Origin: an uncultured Lachnospiraceae bacterium
GTDB taxonomy: Bacteria > Bacillota > Clostridia > Lachnospirales > Lachnospiraceae
Length of the DNA stretch: 30,493 bases
Assembly (NCBI GenBank): GCA_910577015.1
Contig: CAJTKU010000026.1
Coordinates: 1 to 30,493, forward strand
Direction: 5' to 3'
The translations under genes and the position numbers were made by a program. Positions 14,899-21,661 of this stretch are shown one piece after another (the first letter of the stretch is position 1; each line of letters begins with the position of its first letter). The notes beneath the pieces are model-generated. The model made no database searches and had not been told where the DNA came from. It saw nothing but the letters and a program-made list of their open reading frames with translations.

Positions 14899-15192
14899 AT
14901 GAAGGTATTATTTCGGCAGGAACGGGTAGAAAACATACCCATAGAAGAAGATTTTAACTGTCCCACATTACAGGAAAACATAGAAAAAACCCGTTATGCA
15001 CTGGAAAATGCATACGCGGGTTTTGACAACGCAACTGACCCTGATTTAATTGACTGCTATATATATGAAGTCAATGCACTCCTGAAAAGATATAAATATC
15101 TCACTGACCTCGCTGAAAAAGAGCGGCAGACGGTTCCGGAGTTATGCCCGGAATCCCCGATTCGCGCTTTGTTCAGCCATGTTTTCGGATAG
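14899..15192 (+). CDS. yaaL: DUF2508 / YaaL family protein
   Basis: This 97-residue, largely helical protein is recognised as the YaaL (DUF2508) family from its pattern of Tyr/Leu-rich helices (DLIDCYIYEVNALLKRYKYL) and its place beside bofA, its neighbour in Bacillus (recR-yaaL-bofA). Function is unknown. AAGGAG lies 12 bases before the ATG. It is the only convincing plus-strand gene in the window. Its last 51 bases overlap the end of fliS on the other strand. No good -35/-10 pair was found in front of it: a TATAAT at 14871 would start transcription almost at the ribosome site. Confidence 0.82.
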   Translation: MKVLFRQERVENIPIEEDFNCPTLQENIEKTRYALENAYAGFDNATDPDLIDCYIYEVNALLKRYKYLTDLAEKERQTVPELCPESPIRALFSHVFG

Positions 15193-15618
15193 ACTGTTTT
15201 TGCCGTAAGTCAGGCCTGCATATACAGTCTGTGAGTTTTGCATGACAGGTGCAGAGGTGTCCTCTGCTGCAAGTTTCCTGTATGCGGTTAGAAGGTTTTC
15301 TATCACAAGGCGGACATGGGAGAGAGGTTCGGTATCTTTTCTGATGTCCGCTTTAATCAGTTCCCGATTGCAATACATATACAAGGAAAACAGCCTGAGC
15401 GCCAATTCGTAATCCAGATTCAGGGATGCCTGCAATTCGTCAAGGCATCCTTTCACTTTGCGAAGCGCCTCCCTGTATTCTGAAATTGCTGCCTGTTCGT
15501 GCGCTTTTTCTGCCTCATCAAGATAAACAAGGAGCATTTCATATAAAATCACTATCATTTCAGTCTTATTGGCCTGTGTAATACGCAGTGTAAACTGCTG
15601 TTTGCATTCCTTCGTCAT
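15142..15618 (-). CDS. fliS: Flagellar export chaperone FliS
   Basis: This 158-residue helical-bundle protein contains TLRITQANKTEMIVILYEMLLVYLDEA, the FliS N-terminal helix pattern. FliS binds the disordered C terminus of flagellin in the cytoplasm and keeps it export-ready. AGGAG precedes the ATG at 15618, nine bases after the flagellin stop, so chaperone and client are co-expressed. The C-terminal 40 residues beyond the bundle look disordered. The last 51 bases overlap yaaL tail to tail. Confidence 0.88.
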   Translation of the reverse strand: MTKECKQQFTLRITQANKTEMIVILYEMLLVYLDEAEKAHEQAAISEYREALRKVKGCLDELQASLNLDYELALRLFSLYMYCNRELIKADIRKDTEPLSHVRLVIENLLTAYRKLAAEDTSAPVMQNSQTVYAGLTYGKNSLSENMAEQSANRGFRA

Positions 15619-15627
15619 CTCAATCTC

Positions 15628-16743
15628 CTATTGTAACAACTGCAATGCCTGCGACGGTCTTTCATTAGCCTGTGCCAGCATGGAAGTTCCTGCCTGTGTC
15701 AAAATCTGGTATGTGGTGTATTTGGTCATTTCCTCCGCCATATCCACATCCATAATTCTGGAATAAGCCGCCGTCATATTTTCACTGGTAATGTCCAATG
15801 TGCTGATTGTTGATTCCAGTCTGTTCTGATATGCACCCAGACGGCTGCGGACAGAAGAAACATAGCCGATTGCGTCACCCATTCTGGAGAGGGCGTCGGC
15901 TGCCCCGTCTACTGTCGAAACATCAATTCCTTCGATTCCCATATTTTTTAATTTGATTTTGGGTATTCTGACTTCCAGTACCTGCCCTTCATTGGAACCG
16001 ATTTGCAGACGCATGGCGCCAATGCCGGTTACATCTATATTTAACGGGCCAATATTGGCATCGCCTTTTTTTGCAACCTCGTTCAAATCCAAACGCATTT
16101 CAAATCCAAGACTTCCCGCAATCGTCACTTCATTGTCCTTGATTTCCTTCACAGTGACACCGGCGGGAAAATTTGCCCCGAAAGTCGGAACAAAAGAGTT
16201 GATTTCCCCTGTCTGGGCATCGTAACCTATGGCCGCATCCGTAATGGTATACACTTTTGTCGCAACTTCGTCGGAATAATAACTTACCGTCACATCCTCC
16301 ACATCCGTGTAAGCTTTTAAATCAAACTCACCGTTCATAAGTTTCTGGCTGTTAAATTCTATGGTATCGGAAACCCTTTCTATCTCATCACAAAGTTCGC
16401 TAATCTCTTCCTGTACCAATTCCCTGTCCCCGTCAGACATGGTTTCTGTTTTAGCCTTTACCGTCAGCTCATTGATACGCTGTAACATGCTGTGAACTTC
16501 GGAAAGCGCGCCATCAACCGTCTCAATCACGGAAATACCGTCGCCGGCATTCTGGTTTGCCTTGGAAAGTCCTTCCAGCTGCGCGTTCATTCTCTTCGCC
16601 ATGGCAAGTCCGGCCGGATTATCCTTTGCCTTGTTTATTTTGAGTCCGGAGGATAATCTTTCCAGGGACTTTGACAATAAATCATCATTGTTTGCAAGTG
16701 CATTGTTTGATATCATTGCCGATACATTGTAGTTAATTTTCAT
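15628..16743 (-). CDS. Flagellin
   Basis: This 371-residue filament protein has conserved D0/D1 regions at both ends (MKINYNVSAMISNNAL; LERLSSGLKINKAKDNPAGL; C-terminal TSMLAQANERPSQALQLLQ). It also has a modest variable middle (about 135-275) of the kind common in Lachnospiraceae, including GAMRLQIGSNEGQVLEVRIP. The LQRINEL stretch in the N-terminal D1 helix resembles the TLR5-recognised region of other flagellins. GAGGAAAAT precedes the ATG. It is followed by fliS. A sigma-28 promoter could not be identified in the 40-base gap upstream. Confidence 0.95.
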   Translation of the reverse strand: MKINYNVSAMISNNALANNDDLLSKSLERLSSGLKINKAKDNPAGLAMAKRMNAQLEGLSKANQNAGDGISVIETVDGALSEVHSMLQRINELTVKAKTETMSDGDRELVQEEISELCDEIERVSDTIEFNSQKLMNGEFDLKAYTDVEDVTVSYYSDEVATKVYTITDAAIGYDAQTGEINSFVPTFGANFPAGVTVKEIKDNEVTIAGSLGFEMRLDLNEVAKKGDANIGPLNIDVTGIGAMRLQIGSNEGQVLEVRIPKIKLKNMGIEGIDVSTVDGAADALSRMGDAIGYVSSVRSRLGAYQNRLESTISTLDITSENMTAAYSRIMDVDMAEEMTKYTTYQILTQAGTSMLAQANERPSQALQLLQ

Positions 16744-16783
16744 ATTTTCCTCTCATTCTGCCGCTCAAACGACTGTCAATGGG

Positions 16784-19612
16784 CTATACTGATAAGGCTT
16801 GCTTGAAAGCCCCGATTACCATGCCCGCCACATGATATAATTCTCTTGTTTCTGTTTCCGGTTCGCCGCCGCCCTGTGTACCGTCAACGGGCTTTCCGTC
16901 AATCACCTGTACATTACCGGGTTGTAAGCCGGATTCCCTTAAACGGGAAGAAAACGCATCTACAGTCCGATGCAAAAGCTCTGTCGCATCACTGCCGCTG
17001 CCTGTAAAATACCCGGAAACATTTCCGTTTTCCATAAAGAACTCTCCTGATAAATACCCGTATCCGGCAGTATCCACGCCTACAAAGACCTTGCCGCTGT
17101 CTTCAGCGGAGTGAACCAGTTTCAGATGTATGGCTGTGAGGTCCCCGTCAATTATCTGGGGCAGTTCATACTCCTGTTCTTTGACAGCCTGCATTTTTTG
17201 CAGATGAAGTTGTTTGCAGACAAGCTGCAGGGCCCTTACATCCAGGCTTTCCGTCCCCGCCTCAAACGCTAATGCCTTTGCCATGCCCTCGCTGCGCTCC
17301 ATCAGCTCTGTATAGGCGCTCTGGAAACTCTCCCTGTCGGTATATACGGTATCATTTTCTTCCGAAAATCCGGTATCCTCCAGAATATCCGTAAGACTCT
17401 CTTTATTTTGGGTGTTTTCCACCGCCGCTTTTTCTCCTGCCTCCGCAAGCCGCTTAAAAGGCCGGACATCTTTCTTCCTCATGGCGTCTGCCGCAAGTAA
17501 ATTGTCAATCGTAACCGGCTGCTCTAAGTTCTGAAGGATACGGACTGCTTCATCGCCTACTTCATTAATCTTTCTGACTTCCTCCAAAAGCGTTTGGCTG
17601 TATGCAGCTTCTATCTGGGCGTCGATGGAAATTCCTCTCTCCACTGCTTCTTTCAGACTTCCGAAATTTTCATCCATCGAAATATTCACGCCTTTTACTT
17701 TTCCGCTCCTTACAGCAGACAGCAGATTGCTGAAGGTAATTTCCGCCTGACTGTTTACCAGACTGCCTATGACGGCTCCATCTGACTTTTCAATTTGCTT
17801 TAACAGCCTGTAAATCCCTATAAACGACTCTTTTTCCTCTGCCGTAATCTCCTGGTTCTGCTCCAGATGATAAAGGAAACGGCTATATTTTTCACTCTCT
17901 TCCGAAAAATCATCTCTTTTTGACAGATATTCCGAAAGTTCTTCCATGGAAGTCTTTAGCGGATTGATTCCATCGCGAATCAAATCAAGAACTGCCGGCG
18001 GCGTCATCTTTTTAACAACGGATGCTACGGTCTTTTCTGCTTCTTTTACTGCCAGAAGATTTTCTTCGGTAAGTTCCATGTGGTTGTAGCTTAAACTTCT
18101 GACCGCCTTACGGTTTTCATCCGTAAGTTCCAGACCCATGTTTTCCAGTAAGGCATCCACATTGCGGAACGCCTTTTTGATATTGTCACCCATGTCGGCC
18201 CGCGGGGCGGTCATCATGGTTTCATACGCTTCTCCCGCCTGCCTGTAAGCATCCCTGAGCGCCTGCCCCGCTTCATATATGGCGTCCACGGTAAGTATCT
18301 CGCCCAGAGATAAAAGCCGGCCCAGTGTGTTTGCGGGCAGATAAGGCAATTCCCTTGTTTTTTGCACGGTTTCCCTGCAAAGGTCCGCCGGATTGAGGGC
18401 TATGGTTCCTGCCTCGGCCTGTTTGTTTTCCAGTTCCTTCAGTGCATTTATCATTTCTTCCATTGGAGCCGTGTCTATGGAAAATCCGCTTTTAAGCAGC
18501 TTGACATTGGCTTCAACAGTCATATGAAGACGGATTTCTTCCAACTGCCTTCTCGCTCTGATATTTTCCTGTGAGGGTTTATCTGTCAGGACTGATTGAT
18601 ATTTTCTTTCATATTCTTCAAAGCAGTCAACCGCTTTACGGTAAACGCTTCTGCCGTCGGCAAGGTTTCCTTCCCCTGCTTTTCGTCCCTCTGCCAGCGC
18701 TCCGGCTATGGCTTCCAAAAGCTTATCCCCTGATGCGGGTAACGTTACCTGTTTGATTTCTTCCATCAGGCAGAAACTATTCTCTGTAAGGGGAATCCCT
18801 TTTTCCACCAGCCACATACCGTCCTGCACGGTTTCATCCGTAATGGGATATCCGGCTTTTTCTATCACTTTTCCTATCTGGTCCTGCAGCTTTTCCATAT
18901 CTGCATCCGACGCTTTTTGTCCGTAATAGCCGGGAAGTTCTTCCCTGAAATAACCCATGTTCTGCCGTCCGGCATCCTTAGCCCCGGCATGTTCTGCCAG
19001 ATACAGATTGTCAATCTCCGGCTCCATACCATTGGTTACCATATATTTGACGGCGCCTTCCGGAAGCTCTGTCAGTTCCTGTCCCCTGTTATAGGCTTCC
19101 ACGGCCTGTGAGACATTCTCCTGCGTAGCCGGGACATCCTCCTTGGAGAAAGCGCTTAACAGGCTGTCTGCCATCGCTTCGCTTCCGGTAATCTGCACAA
19201 GGACATCCTTGTCAATACTGTCGGTATAGCCTGCAATGTCCACACCGGCTTTTATAAGCTGTGCCTTTATGGTATCAACAATGGTTACTGCCGTTTCAAT
19301 ATCAATATCCGTGGGATTGCAGCCGTCTTTCATCAGCTTTGCAAAATCCTCGTCGGACATAGAACTGGACATTACTGTCATATAGTCACGGTACAGGGAA
19401 ACGTCCATACTCCCTGCCGCCTGCATCACTTCCTCTGCCGTCCTTCCATGGACGCCCCGGTCTTCAAAAAGACCGTACGCAGCGTTATCCGTAACTACTC
19501 CAGAAATGTCCAATGCGTAACCGCTCTCCGATTTTTTTACATCGGTCGTTGCGGCGCGATATCCGGTTGTAACCCTGTCTACATTTGAAGATGGGATATT
19601 AGATATATGCAT
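16784..19612 (-). CDS. Large flagellar-locus protein with FliK-like C terminus (DUF6240-like)
   Basis: This 942-residue, mostly helical protein has no signal peptide or membrane helix. Its last ~100 residues (LTAIHLKLVHSAEDSGKVFVG... VDAFSSRLRESGLQPGNVQV) follow the FliK/hook-length-control C-terminal pattern: a beta-rich core and then an amphipathic helix ending in SRLRESGL. The N-terminal body matches what I recall as DUF6240, found beside flagellin genes. The start at 19612 (MHISNIPSSNV) is chosen because upstream in-frame ATGs lie in or near the glgB terminator. Its ribosome site (GAGGAATGGAAAG) is imperfectly spaced. It lies directly upstream of flagellin, so a flagellar role is likely. 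Confidence 0.7.
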   Translation of the reverse strand: MHISNIPSSNVDRVTTGYRAATTDVKKSESGYALDISGVVTDNAAYGLFEDRGVHGRTAEEVMQAAGSMDVSLYRDYMTVMSSSMSDEDFAKLMKDGCNPTDIDIETAVTIVDTIKAQLIKAGVDIAGYTDSIDKDVLVQITGSEAMADSLLSAFSKEDVPATQENVSQAVEAYNRGQELTELPEGAVKYMVTNGMEPEIDNLYLAEHAGAKDAGRQNMGYFREELPGYYGQKASDADMEKLQDQIGKVIEKAGYPITDETVQDGMWLVEKGIPLTENSFCLMEEIKQVTLPASGDKLLEAIAGALAEGRKAGEGNLADGRSVYRKAVDCFEEYERKYQSVLTDKPSQENIRARRQLEEIRLHMTVEANVKLLKSGFSIDTAPMEEMINALKELENKQAEAGTIALNPADLCRETVQKTRELPYLPANTLGRLLSLGEILTVDAIYEAGQALRDAYRQAGEAYETMMTAPRADMGDNIKKAFRNVDALLENMGLELTDENRKAVRSLSYNHMELTEENLLAVKEAEKTVASVVKKMTPPAVLDLIRDGINPLKTSMEELSEYLSKRDDFSEESEKYSRFLYHLEQNQEITAEEKESFIGIYRLLKQIEKSDGAVIGSLVNSQAEITFSNLLSAVRSGKVKGVNISMDENFGSLKEAVERGISIDAQIEAAYSQTLLEEVRKINEVGDEAVRILQNLEQPVTIDNLLAADAMRKKDVRPFKRLAEAGEKAAVENTQNKESLTDILEDTGFSEENDTVYTDRESFQSAYTELMERSEGMAKALAFEAGTESLDVRALQLVCKQLHLQKMQAVKEQEYELPQIIDGDLTAIHLKLVHSAEDSGKVFVGVDTAGYGYLSGEFFMENGNVSGYFTGSGSDATELLHRTVDAFSSRLRESGLQPGNVQVIDGKPVDGTQGGGEPETETRELYHVAGMVIGAFKQALSV

Positions 19613-19657
19613 GTCTTTCCATTCCTCTCTATGCAGCATGTGAACTTCTCTCACACG

Positions 19658-19689
19658 AAAAGGTGAACGTATCCTTACGCTCACCTTTT
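19658..19689 (-). terminator. Rho-independent terminator of glgB
   Basis: AAAAGGTGA (19658-19666) pairs with TCACCTTTT (19681-19689), with an inner CGTA/TACG stem and a TCCT loop. On the minus strand the stem ends in TTTT. It lies 33 bases beyond the glgB stop and separates glycogen and flagellar transcription units; the long stem would also work in the other direction. Confidence 0.75.
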
Positions 19690-19721
19690 ATTTCGTCATG
19701 GATTCTCTTTTTCTTAACCCT

Positions 19722-21647
19722 CTAAAAAACAAATACAGCCGCCATATACGGAGCCAAATCAAAAGTTATGGAGTAATCTTTGTAATTTGCCGGGCTTTTC
19801 TTTGCCTCCAGCACTGCCGGTATGCTGCATCCGTTCCCTCCGAAACGTTCGTCGTCGCTGTTAAGCACCAGTTTATACTTTCTCTTGAAAGGTACGCCTA
19901 CCTGATAATTTTCCCACTTCATGGGCGTCATGTTCAGCACAAAAAGCAGATTATTTCTTCCTGTTGCGGTCTTCCTGTAAAAACTATAGGTGCTTCTTCC
20001 CGCATCATCCGCATTCAGCCACTCAAATCCCTTCCAGCTGTTGTCAAAAGTATACAAACAGGGATATTTCCTGTATAATGCAAGCAGCTCGCCGACGTAT
20101 GCCTTTAAGCCGCTGTTTAACGGCTCATCCAACAAAAACCAGTCCAGTTCCCTTGCCTCGCTCCACTCTCTCTCCTGTCCGAAATCCTGTCCCATAAACA
20201 ACAGTTTTTTGCCTGCATGGCCAAACATGTAGGCATACCCCACTCTCAGGTTGGCATACTTATCCGTATGATAACCGGGCATTTTGTTAACCATGGAACA
20301 TTTCAAATGCACGACCTCATCATGGGAAAGAGGCAGTATGTAATTTTCACTTTCATTGTAACTCATGGCAAACGTCATGGCATAATGGTTGTCTTTTCTG
20401 AAATAGGGGTCAAGCTTCATGTATTCACAGAAATCATGCATCCATCCCATATTCCATTTAAAAGCAAATCCAAGCCCGTCCGTCCCGATACTGCTTGTCA
20501 CCTGCGGCCATGCGGTAGACTCTTCGGCAATCGTCAAAAATCCCGGATAGGTTCCCCTTACCACGGAGTTCATATGCTTAAAGAACTCAATGGCTTCCAG
20601 ATTCTTATTGCCTCCGAATTTGTTGGGACACCACTGTCCATCCTTTTTTCCGTAATCCAGATACAGCATGGAAGCAACCGCGTCCACCCTGATACCGTCC
20701 ACGTGAAATTCCCTGAGCCAGAACAATACATTTGCAATCAGAAAGTTTTTTACTTCCGTCTTGCCATAATTGAATATTTTCGTCCCCCACTCAGGATGTT
20801 CTCCCAGTCTCGGGTCAGGATGTTCAAAAATACATTGCCCGTCAAAACATCCCAGTCCGTGGGCATCCGTTGCAAAATGGGCGGGTACCCAGTCCAAAAT
20901 CACGCCGACATTGATTTTGTGAAGGCGGTTCACCAGATACATGAAATCCTTAGGCGTGCCGTACCGTGCAGTGGGCGCGTAATAACCGGTTACCTGATAG
21001 CCCCACGAACCGTCAAAAGGATGCTCCGCAATTCCCATCAGCTCCACATGGGTGTACTTCATTTCTTTTAAATATTCCGCCAGTCTGTCTGCAAACTGTC
21101 TGTAATTATAAAATCCGTCCGGCGTGCCGTCGGGATGTTTCATCCAGGAACCGATATGGCATTCATATATGGCAATGGGCTCTTTCTGGATATCCGCCTT
21201 ATCCCTTTTTGCAAGCCATTTATCATCTTCCCATGCAAATCCCTGTAAATCAGCTACCTTGGAAGCCGTGCCGGGGCGCATTTCCGCATAGTTTGCAAAA
21301 GGGTCGGCTTTATATAGCTTCTGTCCGTTATGGGTCGTAATCAAAAACTTGTACATGCAGTTTTCTTCTACGCCGGGAACAAAAAGGGAATGAATGCCTC
21401 CCGGTCCCAGCTTATTCATGGGATGACTGTTCTCATCCCATCCGTTAAATTCCCCGATGACATGCACTGCCGCCGCATTGGGCGCCCATACCGCAAAGAA
21501 AACACCTTCTACACCGTCTTCTTCCGACAGGTGCGCTCCCAGCTTTTTGTAAATATCATAATGCGTTCCCTGTGCAAATAAGTATTGGTCCGCCTCGGAA
21601 ATCATTACGGTTTCCCTTTTTGCGGCTGTCTGACTGCTCTTTTCCAT
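19722..21647 (-). CDS. glgB: 1,4-alpha-glucan branching enzyme
   Basis: This 641-residue GH13 enzyme makes alpha-1,6 branches in glycogen. An N-terminal CBM48 domain (GVFFAVWAPNAAAVHVIGEFNGWD) is followed by the catalytic barrel. The catalytic motifs are GIRVDAVASMLYLDYG (nucleophile Asp), TIAEESTAWP (acid/base Glu) and LPLSHDEVVH. A C-terminal beta domain ends the protein. The start at 21647 (MEKSSQ) follows GGAGGAGTTTC; the stop codon of the preceding TPR gene overlaps this ribosome site region. No other glycogen genes lie in the window, so the branching enzyme is detached from glgC/A/P here. Confidence 0.95.
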   Translation of the reverse strand: MEKSSQTAAKRETVMISEADQYLFAQGTHYDIYKKLGAHLSEEDGVEGVFFAVWAPNAAAVHVIGEFNGWDENSHPMNKLGPGGIHSLFVPGVEENCMYKFLITTHNGQKLYKADPFANYAEMRPGTASKVADLQGFAWEDDKWLAKRDKADIQKEPIAIYECHIGSWMKHPDGTPDGFYNYRQFADRLAEYLKEMKYTHVELMGIAEHPFDGSWGYQVTGYYAPTARYGTPKDFMYLVNRLHKINVGVILDWVPAHFATDAHGLGCFDGQCIFEHPDPRLGEHPEWGTKIFNYGKTEVKNFLIANVLFWLREFHVDGIRVDAVASMLYLDYGKKDGQWCPNKFGGNKNLEAIEFFKHMNSVVRGTYPGFLTIAEESTAWPQVTSSIGTDGLGFAFKWNMGWMHDFCEYMKLDPYFRKDNHYAMTFAMSYNESENYILPLSHDEVVHLKCSMVNKMPGYHTDKYANLRVGYAYMFGHAGKKLLFMGQDFGQEREWSEARELDWFLLDEPLNSGLKAYVGELLALYRKYPCLYTFDNSWKGFEWLNADDAGRSTYSFYRKTATGRNNLLFVLNMTPMKWENYQVGVPFKRKYKLVLNSDDERFGGNGCSIPAVLEAKKSPANYKDYSITFDLAPYMAAVFVF

Positions 21648-21661
21648 GAAACTCCTCCACA

